Origin: Aeromonas hydrophila subsp. hydrophila ATCC 7966
GTDB lineage: Bacteria > Pseudomonadota > Gammaproteobacteria > Enterobacterales > Aeromonadaceae
NCBI RefSeq assembly: GCF_000014805.1
Contig: NC_008570.1
Location: forward strand, 352,501 to 416,500
Direction: 5' to 3'
Length of the DNA stretch: 64,000 nucleotides
Shown here one piece after another: positions 36,582-46,044 of the stretch (position 1 is the stretch's first letter; each line of letters begins with the position of its first letter). The translations under genes and the position numbers were made by a program. The notes below the pieces were generated by a model. That model was given only the letters and a program-made list of their open reading frames with translations. It searched no databases and had not been told where the DNA came from.

Positions 36582-37534
36582 TGGCTATTGTTCGTCATAA
36601 ACAGCCACCGCTACGGCGCTTCATGATGTACTGGGTCGACCACGCCCGGCAGGCTTTTTCCAGCCTGGGGGAGCTGTGGCGCAACCCGCTCGCCTCGCTG
36701 ATGACGCTAGCGGTGCTGGGGGTCAGCCTGGCGCTGCCCTCCTGTTTCCACGTGCTGCTGAAAAACGCCGAGGTGGTGGAGGGCAGCTGGCAGACCAGCT
36801 CCCAGATCTCCCTCTATCTGCGCAAGGATCTGCCCGAGCAGAACATCCTCGACATGAAACAGCGGATCCTGCTCTACCCGGAGGTGGAGTCGGTCACCTA
36901 CATGAGCCGGGATGAGGCGCTCAAGGAGTTTCGCGAGATCTCCGGGTTTGGCGATGCGCTCGACTACCTCGACAGCAACCCGCTGCCGCCGGTGCTGAGC
37001 GTGATCCCGGATCCGCGCTGGCAGAACCCGGAAGGGGCGGCCGAGCTGCTCAACAAGCTCAACAACGAAGACGGGGTGGAACAGGGCAAGCTGGATCTGC
37101 AGTGGCTGACCCGGCTGCAGGGGATCATGAACCTGCTGCGTCACACCATCACCGGCATCGCGGTACTGCTGCTCTCCGCCGTGCTGCTGATCGTCGGCAA
37201 CACGCTCAGGCTGAATATTCTCAACCAGCGCTCCGAGATCGAAGTGCTCAAGCTGGTGGGGGCGACCGATGCCTTCATCCATCGTCCTTTCCTTTATACC
37301 GGCATCTGGTTCGGGGTCATCGGTGGCATGCTGGCCTGGTGGTTGACCGAGGTGATGGTGATCTGGAGCGAAGGGGTGGTGAAGGAGCTGGCCGGCCTCT
37401 ACAACAGCAACTTCCGGCTGGTGGGGATGGGGGCGGTGGACGGGATCAACCTGATCCTGCTGGGCGCCTTGCTGGGGCTGATCGCCTCCTGGTTTTCGGT
37501 CCATCGTCACATTCGCGACATCGAACCGTCCTGA
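36581..37534 (+). CDS. ftsX: FtsX, cell-division ABC transporter-like permease
   Basis: The 317-residue protein has a cytoplasmic N-terminus, a first membrane helix (about 40-65), a periplasmic loop (about 70-190, including YPEVESVTYMSRDEALKEF) and three C-terminal helices with LRLNILNQRSEIEVLKLVGA. The periplasmic loop recruits EnvC. Start codon overlaps the ftsE stop (TGATG), so translation is coupled. An extended N-terminus ([20 protein letters not shown]) is family-typical. Confidence 0.95.
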   Translation: MAIVRHKQPPLRRFMMYWVDHARQAFSSLGELWRNPLASLMTLAVLGVSLALPSCFHVLLKNAEVVEGSWQTSSQISLYLRKDLPEQNILDMKQRILLYPEVESVTYMSRDEALKEFREISGFGDALDYLDSNPLPPVLSVIPDPRWQNPEGAAELLNKLNNEDGVEQGKLDLQWLTRLQGIMNLLRHTITGIAVLLLSAVLLIVGNTLRLNILNQRSEIEVLKLVGATDAFIHRPFLYTGIWFGVIGGMLAWWLTEVMVIWSEGVVKELAGLYNSNFRLVGMGAVDGINLILLGALLGLIASWFSVHRHIRDIEPS

Positions 37535-37989
37535 TTAATTTATCAGCGTTTTAAAGCGCTGGATTTTGCGACATGGATCAAGTAAAAGAGTGGCCGTTTC
37601 TGGCACGGCCGCCGTTCTGGGAGTAATCTGAACATTGCCGATCTTCGGGATCTTCTCTGGATCCTGTGAACCTTCTGATTTATAAGCAGTCTACAAATGC
37701 TGAAGAATTTATACGGGTGTGGCCCCTATGCCTTGCTCGTCTGACTTGGCAAGCATGTGAAGGTTGCGAGCTCCGCAACAATGGACTTAGCATGCTACTT
37801 TTCGGGGGTCCTTGATTGTGACCCCCTTTTTTTGACTGTTCATTCATGATTCATCCTGCCGGCCTAAGATAACCCCGGTTCAGACATGCTCACTATGATG
37901 TTTGATACAGGCCGCAGAATGGCGTCCGGTCAGTAGACAGACCCTCTCAGGGTGTTAGACTGATTCGATTGAAAAGAAAGAGGTAGAAC
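37535..37989 (+). other. ftsX-rpoH intergenic region
   Basis: 455 bases without a protein gene. The first part has a GC hairpin GTGGCCG/CGGCCGCC near 37595-37612. A stem GGTTGCG/CGCAAC lies at about 37762-37780, then the terminator at 37804. The last 155 bases should carry the rpoH promoters; several AT-rich -10-like boxes (TAAGAT near 37867, GATACA near 37904) are visible, but I cannot assign sigma factors. Confidence 0.5.
37804..37834 (+). terminator. Strong terminator before rpoH
   Basis: GGGGGTC-CTTGATTGT-GACCCCC is followed by a run of eight T. It lies 270 bases after ftsX, which is far for a simple operon terminator, so a small RNA ending here is possible. Confidence 0.88.
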
Positions 37990-38844
37990 ATGGGAACTTC
38001 ATTGCAGCGCACTATGGCTCTGATTCCGCAAGGTAGTCTGGAAGGCTATATTCAGGCAGTTAACTCGATTCCGGTGCTGAGCGCAGAGGAAGAGCGTGAG
38101 CTGGCTGAGCGTTTGCAGCAGGGTGGCGATCTTGAGGCTGCCCGTCAGCTCGTTATGTCGCACCTGCGCTTTGTCGTTCATGTCGCCAAGAGTTATGCCG
38201 GCTACGGTCTGCCCCAGGCCGACCTGGTGCAGGAAGGCAACATCGGCCTGATGAAGGCGGTCAAGCGCTTCGACCCGAGTGTCGGTGTGCGTCTGGTCTC
38301 CTTTGCCGTGCACTGGATCAAGGCCGAAATTCACGAATACGTTCTGCGCAACTGGCGCATGGTCAAGGTGGCGACCACCAAGGCCCAGCGCAAGCTGTTC
38401 TTCAATCTGCGCAAATCCAAGAAACGTCTGGGCTGGCTGAACCACGAAGAGGTGCAGGCCGTGGCTGCCGACCTCGGCGTCTCCGCCGCCGACGTCACCG
38501 AGATGGAAGCGCGCATGAGCAATTACGATCAGGCGTTCGATCTGGTCGGCGATGACGAAGAAGAGGGCGGTTTCGCGCCGGTCCACTATCTGGAGGACAA
38601 ATCCTCCGATCTGGCGGCCACCATCGAGAACGACAACTGGGACGATCACGCGACACGTCGCTTGAGCTCGGCCCTGGCTACCTTGGACGAGCGCAGCCAG
38701 CACATCATCCGTGCCCGCTGGCTCGACGATGAGAGCAAGACCACCCTGCAGGAGCTGGCCGATACCTACGGCGTCTCCGCCGAGCGGGTCCGTCAACTTG
38801 AGAAAAACGCGCTCAAGAAGCTGAAAGATGCCATGGAAGCCTGA
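37990..38844 (+). CDS. rpoH: RpoH, heat-shock sigma factor sigma-32
   Basis: The 284-residue sigma factor has region 1.2/2.1 [20 protein letters not shown], region 2.2-2.3 [20 protein letters not shown], the RpoH box [15 protein letters not shown] and region 4.2 [20 protein letters not shown]. It directs transcription of chaperone and protease genes on heat or misfolding stress. AGAGG lies 5 bases before the ATG. Downstream of ftsYEX as in E. coli. Regulation by mRNA structure around the start is typical of the family, but I did not resolve a thermosensor here. Confidence 0.97.
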   Translation: MGTSLQRTMALIPQGSLEGYIQAVNSIPVLSAEEERELAERLQQGGDLEAARQLVMSHLRFVVHVAKSYAGYGLPQADLVQEGNIGLMKAVKRFDPSVGVRLVSFAVHWIKAEIHEYVLRNWRMVKVATTKAQRKLFFNLRKSKKRLGWLNHEEVQAVAADLGVSAADVTEMEARMSNYDQAFDLVGDDEEEGGFAPVHYLEDKSSDLAATIENDNWDDHATRRLSSALATLDERSQHIIRARWLDDESKTTLQELADTYGVSAERVRQLEKNALKKLKDAMEA

Positions 38845-38857
38845 TGCTTCCTCCCAT

Positions 38858-38886
38858 AAAAACAGGGCCTGATGGCCCTGTTTTTG
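38858..38886. terminator. rpoH terminator
   Basis: AACAGGGCC-TGAT-GGCCCTGTT with A and T tails lies 13 bases after the rpoH stop. Confidence 0.9.
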
Positions 38887-38970
38887 TTTGACGGGGATCT
38901 GGTCGGCCTTGCCTTGGTTACCCTTGTGTATGGTATGTTGCCGCCACTGCCACAGTAGGGAGAGCAGATA

Positions 38971-39630
38971 GTGAAACTCTTGAACGACTTGTTTACCAAC
39001 AACCGCGAGTGGGCGGAACGGATCAAGGCCGAGGATCCCGAATTCTTTGCTACCCTCTCCGCCCAGCAGGCCCCCGAATACCTCTGGATCGGCTGCTCCG
39101 ACAGCCGGGTACCCGCCAACCAGCTGATGGGGCTGCTGCCGGGGGACGTGTTCGTCCACCGCAACGTCGCCAACCTGGTGGTGCACACCGACTTCAACTG
39201 CCTCTCGGTGCTGCAATACGCGGTCGAGGTGCTCAAGGTGAAGCACATCATCGTCTGCGGCCACTACGGCTGCGGCGGCGTCAAGGCGGCGATGCAGAAC
39301 CAGGAGCTGGGGCTCATCGACAACTGGCTGCGCAACATCAAGGATGTCTACTTCAAGTATCGCGAGCAGCTGGATGCCATCGAGGATGAGCACGAGCGCT
39401 TCGACTACCTGTGCGAGCTGAACGTGGCCGAGCAGGTGGCCAACGTCTGTCACACCACCATCATCCAGAACGCCTGGCGCAAGGGTCAGGAGCTGGCGGT
39501 ACACGGCTGGATCTACGGCATCAAGGACGGTCTGCTGCACGATCTCGATCTCTGCATCAGCGGGCCCGAGCAGATCCCGGACGTCTATCGCGCCTGGCCG
39601 GACATGCGTCCGCCCCACCGCCGTCGCTGA
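38971..39630 (+). CDS. can: Beta-class carbonic anhydrase (Can)
   Basis: The 219-residue enzyme carries zinc ligands Cys42 and Asp44 (GCSDSR) and His98 and Cys101 (CGHYGCGG), the beta-class set with a closed-form Asp. It interconverts CO2 and bicarbonate for biosynthetic carboxylations. Starts with GTG at 38971 with AGGGAGA upstream. The hutC gene begins only 11 bases after its stop, so can and hutC may share a transcript, an uncommon pairing. Confidence 0.95.
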   Translation: MKLLNDLFTNNREWAERIKAEDPEFFATLSAQQAPEYLWIGCSDSRVPANQLMGLLPGDVFVHRNVANLVVHTDFNCLSVLQYAVEVLKVKHIIVCGHYGCGGVKAAMQNQELGLIDNWLRNIKDVYFKYREQLDAIEDEHERFDYLCELNVAEQVANVCHTTIIQNAWRKGQELAVHGWIYGIKDGLLHDLDLCISGPEQIPDVYRAWPDMRPPHRRR

Positions 39631-39641
39631 GGAGCATTCCG

Positions 39642-40346
39642 TTGGCACCGGCCCTCTATCTGCAGATCAAGCAGCACATCCTGGACGGGATCCGCGAACG
39701 CCACTATCAGGCGGGCGACCGGATCCCGACCGAGGCCGCCCTGTGCGAACAGTTCGCCGTGAGCCGGATGACGGTCAACAAGGCGCTGCGCGAGCTGGTG
39801 GCCGAGGGCTGGCTGGTGCGCACCGCCGGCTCCGGCAGCTTCGTGGCGGACAGGCGCACCGAATCGCCGCTGCTGGCCATTCGCAACATCGCCGACGAGA
39901 TCGCCGAGCGGGGCAGCGAGTACAGCGGCCGGGTGATCCGGCTGCAGCGCCAGGCCGCCGACGAGAAGGTGGCGGTGCAGCTGGGCCTGCGGGTCGGCGC
40001 CCCCATCTTCCACAGTCTCATCGTCCATCAGGCCGATGGTGAGCCGCTGCAGCTGGAAGAGCGCTTCGTTGATGCCGAGCGGCTGCCACAGTACGGTGAG
40101 CAGGATTTTGCCAGCCAGACCCCCAACCGCTATCTGATGGAGGTCTGCCCTCTCTCCGAGATGGAGCACGTGGTGGAGGCGGTGCTGCCGAGCGCCGGTG
40201 AGGCCGGCTTGTTGCAGGTGCGGGTCGACACCCCCTGCCTGCTGCTGCACCGGCGTACTTGGTCCGACGGTTATCTGGTCTCCTATGCCCGTTTGCTCTC
40301 GCCGGGCTCCCGTTACAAGTTGAGTTCCAAGACCAGTCTCAGTTAA
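39642..40346 (+). CDS. hutC: HutC, GntR-family histidine utilisation repressor
   Basis: The 234-residue protein starts at TTG 39642 with GAGGAG 7 bases upstream. It has the GntR HTH (YQAGDRIPTEAALCEQFAVS and MTVNKALRELVAEGWLVRTA) and a UTRA effector domain (about 90-230, with FHSLIVHQADGEPLQLEERF). HutC represses hut genes until urocanate binds. TGTATATACA palindromes lie just after its stop and before hutI. The rare TTG start should keep expression low. Confidence 0.92.
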   Translation: MAPALYLQIKQHILDGIRERHYQAGDRIPTEAALCEQFAVSRMTVNKALRELVAEGWLVRTAGSGSFVADRRTESPLLAIRNIADEIAERGSEYSGRVIRLQRQAADEKVAVQLGLRVGAPIFHSLIVHQADGEPLQLEERFVDAERLPQYGEQDFASQTPNRYLMEVCPLSEMEHVVEAVLPSAGEAGLLQVRVDTPCLLLHRRTWSDGYLVSYARLLSPGSRYKLSSKTSLS

Positions 40347-40347
40347 T

Positions 40348-40359
40348 TGTATATACAAA
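40348..40359. promoter_or_regulatory. HutC-type operator immediately after hutC
   Basis: The palindrome TTGTATATACAA lies 1 base after the hutC stop codon and upstream of a terminator. It shares the TGTATATACA core with the site before hutI. Its position at a gene end is unusual for an operator. Confidence 0.55.
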
Positions 40360-40371
40360 CTCTTTTTGACC

Positions 40372-40396
40372 AAGCCCGCCTCTGGCGGGCTTTTTT
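40372..40396 (+). terminator. hutC terminator
   Basis: AAGCCCGCC-TCT-GGCGGGCTT is followed by TTTT. It separates hutC from hutIGUH. Confidence 0.88.
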
Positions 40397-40431
40397 GTGT
40401 TTAAGCTCTAATGAACACGCTGTTATCAAGA

Positions 40432-40447
40432 TGTGAACTTGATCCTT
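40432..40447 (+). promoter_or_regulatory. Possible CRP site at the hutI promoter
   Basis: TGTGA-ACTTGA-TCCTT matches the left CRP half-site perfectly and the right half poorly. It is centred near -41 if transcription starts inside the HutC operator. Catabolite control of hut genes makes it plausible, but it is weak. Confidence 0.3.
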
Positions 40448-40477
40448 TCTTTCCCGTCAGAGATCGGATATAAGTTA

Positions 40478-40491
40478 ATGTATATACATTT
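40478..40491. promoter_or_regulatory. HutC operator in front of hutI
   Basis: AATGTATATACATT is a perfect 14-bp palindrome, 10 bp before the hutI start and just downstream of a TATAAG -10-like box (40469-40474). HutC proteins are known to bind TGTATATACA-type sites. Confidence 0.75.
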
Positions 40492-40501
40492 AGAGGTCGG
40501 T

Positions 40502-41737
40502 ATGAACAAGGAACTGTTGAACTGCGAGCGGGTCTGGCTCAACGTGACACCCGCCACCCTGCGCTCCGATCTGGCCGACTACGGTCTGCTGGAACCCCAT
40601 GCCCTCGGCGTTCACGAGGGGCGGATCCACGCCCTGGTGCCGATGCAGGATCTCAAAGGCCCCTATCCCGCCCATTGGCAGGACATGAAGGGCAAGCTGG
40701 TCACCCCCGGCCTCATCGATTGCCACACCCACCTCATCTTCGCCGGCAGCCGCGCCGAAGAGTTCGAACTGCGCCAGAAGGGCGTGCCCTATGCGGAGAT
40801 CGCCCGCAAAGGCGGCGGCATCATCAGCACGGTGCGCGCTACCCGCGCGGCCTGCGAGGAACAGCTGTTTGAGCTGGCACTGCCGAGAGTGAAATCCCTG
40901 ATCCGGGAAGGGGTCACCACGGTGGAGATCAAGTCCGGTTACGGCCTCACCCTGGAAGACGAGCTCAAGATGCTGCGGGTCGCCCGCCGACTGGGGGAGG
41001 CGCTGCCGATCCGGGTCAAGACCACCCTGCTGGCAGCCCATGCAGTGCCGCCGGAGTATCGCGACGATCCCGACTCCTGGGTCGAGACCATCTGCCAGGA
41101 GATCATCCCGGCTGCTGCCGAGGCGGGCCTGGCCGATGCGGTGGACGTCTTCTGTGAACACATCGGCTTCTCGCTGGCCCAGACCGAGCAGGTCTATCTG
41201 GCGGCGGATCAATACGGTCTGGCGGTGAAAGGGCACATGGATCAGCTCTCCAACCTGGGCGGCAGCACGCTGGCCGCCAACTTCGGCGCCCTCTCGGTGG
41301 ATCACCTGGAGTACCTGGATCCGGAAGGGATCCAGGCGCTGGCCCATCGCGGCGTGGTCGCCACCCTGCTGCCCACCGCCTTCTACTTCCTCAAGGAGAC
41401 CAAGCTGCCGCCGGTCGCCGCGCTGCGCAAGGCGGGGGTGCCGATGGCGGTCTCCTCCGACATCAACCCTGGCACGGCCCCCATCGTCTCGCTGCGGATG
41501 GCCATGAACATGGCCTGCACCCTGTTCGGCCTGACCCCGGTGGAGGCCATGGCCGGGGTGACCCGCCACGCCGCCCGCGCGCTTGGCGAGCAGGAGCAGC
41601 TGGGACAGCTCAGAGTGGGCATGCTGGCGGACTTTCTGGTCTGGAACTGCGGCCATCCGGCCGAGCTCAGCTACCTCATCGGCGTCGATCAGCTGGTGAG
41701 CCGGGTGATCAACGGCGAGGAGACCCTCCATGGATAA
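40502..41737 (+). CDS. hutI: HutI, imidazolonepropionase
   Basis: The 411-residue amidohydrolase has the metal motif TPGLIDCHTHLIFAGSRAEE. Further motifs are EIKSGYGLTLEDELKMLRVA, the metal/active-site KGHMDQLS and AVSSDINPGTAPI. It opens imidazolone-5-propionate to N-formimino-L-glutamate, the third step of histidine breakdown. AGAGG precedes the ATG at 40502; the longer upstream frame would run through the HutC operator. Its end overlaps hutG by 8 bases. Confidence 0.95.
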   Translation: MNKELLNCERVWLNVTPATLRSDLADYGLLEPHALGVHEGRIHALVPMQDLKGPYPAHWQDMKGKLVTPGLIDCHTHLIFAGSRAEEFELRQKGVPYAEIARKGGGIISTVRATRAACEEQLFELALPRVKSLIREGVTTVEIKSGYGLTLEDELKMLRVARRLGEALPIRVKTTLLAAHAVPPEYRDDPDSWVETICQEIIPAAAEAGLADAVDVFCEHIGFSLAQTEQVYLAADQYGLAVKGHMDQLSNLGGSTLAANFGALSVDHLEYLDPEGIQALAHRGVVATLLPTAFYFLKETKLPPVAALRKAGVPMAVSSDINPGTAPIVSLRMAMNMACTLFGLTPVEAMAGVTRHAARALGEQEQLGQLRVGMLADFLVWNCGHPAELSYLIGVDQLVSRVINGEETLHG

Positions 41738-42674
41738 GTTCAACCCGGTCGACATGTCGGTCTGGCAGGGGCGCCAGGATCCGGAAGATGGCGAGCTGGC
41801 CTTGCGCTGGCACGACAAGGTACAACCCTGGCCACAAGCAGGCCGCGCCGCTCCAGGCGTTGCCCTGGTGGGCTTTGCCTGTGACGAGGGGGTGCGCCGC
41901 AACAAGGGGCGGGTAGGGGCCGCCGGTGCCCCGCTGGCGGTGCGCAAGCTGCTGGCCAACAGCGCCTGGCATCTGGGTCGGCCCGTCTATGACCGCGGTG
42001 ACGTGAACTGCGAGGATGGCGATCTCGATGCCGCCCACGGCCGTCTGGCCGAACGGGTGGCCCGCTTGCTGGACGAGGGGCACTTCCCGCTGGTATTGGG
42101 CGGTGGCCACGAGGTGGCCTTCGGCAGCTGGAGCGGCCTCAATCGTCATCTGGCTGGCCGTGGCCGGGTCGGCATCATCAACTTCGACGCCCACTTCGAC
42201 CTGCGCATGAAGCTGGAGCAGGCGAGCTCAGGTACTCCCTTCTTCCAGATTGCCGAGCAGTGCGCCATCCAGGGCACGCCCTTTACCTACGCCTGCCTCG
42301 GGGTGGCCGAGACCGCCAATACCCAGGCGCTGTTCGCGCGCGCCGAGGCGCTGGGGGTGTGGCACGTGCTGGACGAGGCGATGACGCCGGCCGAGCTGCC
42401 GGCCTTGCTCAGCGGGCTGGATGCCTTTATCGCCCGCTGCGATCACCTCTATCTGACCATCGATCTCGACGTGTTGCCGGCGGCCGTGATGCCGGGAGTG
42501 AGCGCCCCCGCCGCCCGCGGCGTGGAGCTGGCGGTCATCGAACCCCTGATCGCCCATATCCGGGCCAGCGGCAAGCTCAGGCTCGCCGATCTGGCCGAGT
42601 ACAACCCGAGTCTGGATCAGGACAACCGCAGTGCCCGCGTGGCTGCCCGGCTGGTCCATCAGTTAATCAAGTAG
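41730..42674 (+). CDS. hutG: HutG, formimidoylglutamase (arginase family)
   Basis: The 314-residue binuclear-manganese ureohydrolase has the metal motifs LGGGHEVAFGSW, NFDAHFDLR and LTIDLDVLPAAVMPG. It hydrolyses formiminoglutamate to glutamate and formamide. The start overlaps hutI by 8 bases, an indication of coupling. The N-terminal MDKFNPVDMSVWQGRQDPED is typical of gammaproteobacterial HutG. Confidence 0.93.
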   Translation: MDKFNPVDMSVWQGRQDPEDGELALRWHDKVQPWPQAGRAAPGVALVGFACDEGVRRNKGRVGAAGAPLAVRKLLANSAWHLGRPVYDRGDVNCEDGDLDAAHGRLAERVARLLDEGHFPLVLGGGHEVAFGSWSGLNRHLAGRGRVGIINFDAHFDLRMKLEQASSGTPFFQIAEQCAIQGTPFTYACLGVAETANTQALFARAEALGVWHVLDEAMTPAELPALLSGLDAFIARCDHLYLTIDLDVLPAAVMPGVSAPAARGVELAVIEPLIAHIRASGKLRLADLAEYNPSLDQDNRSARVAARLVHQLIK

Positions 42675-42728
42675 CGGCCTGCCACCGGCTGGCCGCCACC
42701 CTGCTGCATCGATAAACAAGGAGTGTAT

Positions 42729-44438
42729 ATGTCCCAGCAACACCAGGATCCCCGTCACGATCCCAATCGCGTGATCCGCGCCCCGCGCGGCACCACGCTG
42801 ACCGCCAAGAGCTGGCTCACCGAAGCGCCGCTGCGGATGCTGATGAACAACCTGGATCCCGAGGTGGCCGAGCATCCCCAGTCGCTGGTGGTCTATGGCG
42901 GCATCGGCCGCGCCGCCCGCAACTGGGCCTGCTTCGACAAGATCGTCGAGGTGCTGACCCGGCTCGAGGAAGATCAGACTCTGCTGGTGCAATCTGGCAA
43001 GCCGGTCGGGGTGTTCCAGACCCACAAGGACGCGCCCCGGGTGCTGATCGCCAACTCCAACCTGGTGCCGCACTGGGCCAACTGGGAACACTTCAACGAG
43101 CTCGATAAGAAGGGCCTGATGATGTACGGCCAGATGACCGCCGGCTCCTGGATCTACATAGGTACTCAGGGGATCGTGCAGGGCACCTACGAGACCTTCT
43201 TCGCGGTGGCCAACCAGCACTTCAACGGCGAACCCAAGGGGCGCTGGATCCTCACCGGTGGGCTCGGCGGCATGGGCGGCGCCCAGCCGCTGGCGGCCAC
43301 CATGGCCGGCTTCTCGATGATCGCGGTGGAGTGCGACGAGACCCGCATCGATTTTCGTCTGCGTACCCGCTACGTCGACAAGAAGGCCCACAGCCTGGAT
43401 GAGGCGCTGGCCATGATCGAAGAGGCCAAGCAGAGCGGCAGCGCCGTCTCCGTCGGTCTGCTCGGCAACGCCGCCGATGTGTTCGCCGAACTGGTGGCCC
43501 GTGGCATCACCCCGGACGTGGTGACCGACCAGACCTCTGCCCACGACCCGGTGCACGGCTACCTGCCCCAGGGCTGGAGCGTGGCCCAGTGGCGCGCGCT
43601 GCAAAAATCCGCGCCCCAGGAGGTGAACGTCGCCGCCCGCCACTCCATGGCCCGTCAGGTGGAAGCCATGCTGACCCTGCAAAGCCGCGGTGCCGCCACG
43701 CTGGATTACGGCAACAACATCCGCCAGATGGCGCTGGAGGAGGGGGTGAAAAACGCCTTCGACTTCCCCGGCTTCGTCCCGGCCTACATTCGCCCGCTGT
43801 TCTGCGAGGGCATTGGCCCGTTCCGCTGGGTGGCGCTCTCCGGCGATCCGGAAGATATCTACAAGACCGACCAGAAGGTGAAGGAGCTGATCCCCGATGA
43901 TCCTCACCTGCACAACTGGCTCGACATGGCTCGCGATCGCATCGCCTTCCAGGGCCTGCCGGCGCGGATCTGCTGGGTCGGGGTCAAGGATCGGGTGCGC
44001 CTCGGCCTGGCCTTCAACGAGATGGTCAAGAATGGCGAGCTGAAAGCGCCCATCGTCATTGGCCGCGATCACCTGGATTCCGGCTCGGTGGCGAGCCCGA
44101 ACCGCGAGACCGAGTCGATGATGGATGGCTCCGATGCCGTCTCCGACTGGCCGCTGCTCAACGCCCTGCTCAACACGGCCGGCGGCGCGACCTGGGTCTC
44201 CCTGCACCACGGTGGCGGGGTCGGCATGGGCTTCTCCCAGCACTCCGGCGTGGTGATCGTCTGTGATGGCTCCGATGACGCCGCCAAGCGGGTCGGTCGG
44301 GTGCTGCGCAACGACCCTGCCACCGGGGTGATGCGTCACGCCGACGCCGGCTACGAGATTGCCATCAACTGTGCCCACGAGGCGAAACTGGATCTGCCGA
44401 TGATTGACGGCGCTAACGGTGTCAAAGGAAAGGTGTAA
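42729..44438 (+). CDS. hutU: HutU, urocanate hydratase
   Basis: The 569-residue enzyme has the NAD-binding [18 protein letters not shown]. Other conserved blocks are [19 protein letters not shown] and [20 protein letters not shown]. It converts urocanate to imidazolonepropionate using tightly bound NAD+ as an electrophile. AAGGAG lies 5 bases before the ATG. Only 4 bases separate its stop from hutH. Full family length. Confidence 0.96.
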   Translation: MSQQHQDPRHDPNRVIRAPRGTTLTAKSWLTEAPLRMLMNNLDPEVAEHPQSLVVYGGIGRAARNWACFDKIVEVLTRLEEDQTLLVQSGKPVGVFQTHKDAPRVLIANSNLVPHWANWEHFNELDKKGLMMYGQMTAGSWIYIGTQGIVQGTYETFFAVANQHFNGEPKGRWILTGGLGGMGGAQPLAATMAGFSMIAVECDETRIDFRLRTRYVDKKAHSLDEALAMIEEAKQSGSAVSVGLLGNAADVFAELVARGITPDVVTDQTSAHDPVHGYLPQGWSVAQWRALQKSAPQEVNVAARHSMARQVEAMLTLQSRGAATLDYGNNIRQMALEEGVKNAFDFPGFVPAYIRPLFCEGIGPFRWVALSGDPEDIYKTDQKVKELIPDDPHLHNWLDMARDRIAFQGLPARICWVGVKDRVRLGLAFNEMVKNGELKAPIVIGRDHLDSGSVASPNRETESMMDGSDAVSDWPLLNALLNTAGGATWVSLHHGGGVGMGFSQHSGVVIVCDGSDDAAKRVGRVLRNDPATGVMRHADAGYEIAINCAHEAKLDLPMIDGANGVKGKV

Positions 44439-44442
44439 CACC

Positions 44443-45975
44443 ATGTTTGAATTGACTATTACCCCGGGCGAGCTGGATCTTGCCACCCTGCGCCGCGTCA
44501 GCCGCGAGCCGGTACACGTTTCGCTGGATCCCGCCGCCCTGGCGGGGATCCACGCCTCCGCCGCCGTGGTCACCAAGGTGATCGAGCAAAACCGGGTGGT
44601 GTACGGCATCAACACCGGCTTTGGCTTGCTGGCCAACACCCGCATTCCGGTGGAGCAGCTGGACGAGCTGCAGCGCTCCATCGTGCTCTCTCATGCGGCC
44701 GGGATTGGCGAGTACATGGATGACGCCACCGTGCGGCTGATGATGGTGCTCAAGCTCAACTCGCTGGCGCGCGGCTTCTCTGGCATCCGGCTGGTGGTGC
44801 TGGAGGCCCTGATGCGGCTGATCAACGCCGAAGTCTATCCGGTGGTGCCGAAGAAGGGCTCCGTCGGTGCCTCCGGCGATCTGGCGCCGCTGGCCCACAT
44901 GAGCTGTCTGCTGATCGGGGAGGGCAAGGCCCGCCACGCTGGCGAGCTGATCGATGCCGCCACGGCCCTGAAGATTGCCGGGCTCGAGCCCATCGCGCTG
45001 GCACCGAAAGAGGGGCTGGCCCTGCTCAACGGCACCCAGGCGAGCACCGCCTTCGCGCTGGAAGGCTTGTTCCACGCCGAGGATCTCTACGCCGGCGCCA
45101 TCACCATCGGTGCCATGAGCGTGGAGGCCGCCCTTGGCAGCCGCCGCCCGTTCGATGCCCGCATCCATGCGGTGCGCGGTCAGCGTGGCCAGATCGACGC
45201 GGCCGCCTGCTATCGCCACCTGCTGGTGGATGGCAGCGAAATCGGCATGTCCCATCACAACTGCGAGAAGGTGCAGGATCCCTACTCCCTGCGCTGCCAG
45301 CCGCAGGTGATGGGCGCCTGCCTGACCCAGATCCGCCAGGCGGCCGAGGTGCTGGTGTGCGAGGCCAACGCGGTCTCCGACAACCCGCTGGTGTTTGCCG
45401 AGGATGAAGACATCCTCTCCGGCGGCAACTTCCACGCAGAACCCGTGGCCTTCGCCGCCGACAACCTGGCGCTGGCCATCGCCGAGATAGGGTCGCTGTC
45501 CGAGCGGCGCATGGCGCTGCTGATCGACTCGCGGATGTCCGGTCTGCCGGCCTTCCTAGTCAACAACGGCGGCGTCAACTCCGGTTTCATGATCGCCCAG
45601 GTCACCTCGGCGGCGCTCGCCTCCGAGAACAAGACCCTGGCCCATCCGGCTTCGGTGGACAGCCTACCCACCTCCGCCAACCAGGAGGATCACGTTTCCA
45701 TGGCCACCTTCGCCGGCCGTCGACTGGCGGACATGGCCGAGAACACCCGCGGCATTCTGGCGGTGGAACTGCTGGCGGCAGCGCAAGGGCTGGATTTCCG
45801 TGCTCCCCTGCGCAGCACCGAGCTCATCGAGCTGGCCAAGGGCCGGCTGCGGGAAGAGGTCAGCTTCTACGACAAGGACAGGTACTTCGCGCCGGACATC
45901 GAGGCGGCCGCCGCCCTGCTGGGGCGTGCCAGCTACAATGACCTGCTCCCGGCCGGCGTGTTGCCGAGCCTGTAA
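44443..45975 (+). CDS. hutH: HutH, histidine ammonia-lyase
   Basis: The 510-residue lyase contains the Ala143-Ser144-Gly145 tripeptide in [14 protein letters not shown] that cyclises to the MIO cofactor. It also has the family block [15 protein letters not shown]. It removes ammonia from L-histidine to give urocanate, the first step and source of the HutC inducer. AAAGGAAAGG precedes the ATG at 44443. Last gene of hutIGUH; no hutT transporter or hutD is present in the window. Confidence 0.96.
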   Translation: MFELTITPGELDLATLRRVSREPVHVSLDPAALAGIHASAAVVTKVIEQNRVVYGINTGFGLLANTRIPVEQLDELQRSIVLSHAAGIGEYMDDATVRLMMVLKLNSLARGFSGIRLVVLEALMRLINAEVYPVVPKKGSVGASGDLAPLAHMSCLLIGEGKARHAGELIDAATALKIAGLEPIALAPKEGLALLNGTQASTAFALEGLFHAEDLYAGAITIGAMSVEAALGSRRPFDARIHAVRGQRGQIDAAACYRHLLVDGSEIGMSHHNCEKVQDPYSLRCQPQVMGACLTQIRQAAEVLVCEANAVSDNPLVFAEDEDILSGGNFHAEPVAFAADNLALAIAEIGSLSERRMALLIDSRMSGLPAFLVNNGGVNSGFMIAQVTSAALASENKTLAHPASVDSLPTSANQEDHVSMATFAGRRLADMAENTRGILAVELLAAAQGLDFRAPLRSTELIELAKGRLREEVSFYDKDRYFAPDIEAAAALLGRASYNDLLPAGVLPSL

Positions 45976-45996
45976 GCGGCCATCCCGCCCATAACA

Positions 45997-46021
45997 AAAG
46001 ACCGCCCATCGGGCGGTCTTT
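45997..46021. terminator. Terminator between hutH and chaA
   Basis: AAAGACCGCCC-ATC-GGGCGGTCTTT is a perfect stem between the convergent genes hutH and chaA and can act in both directions. Confidence 0.88.
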
Positions 46022-46044
46022 GCGTTTCTGGCGTTGGTACGCGG

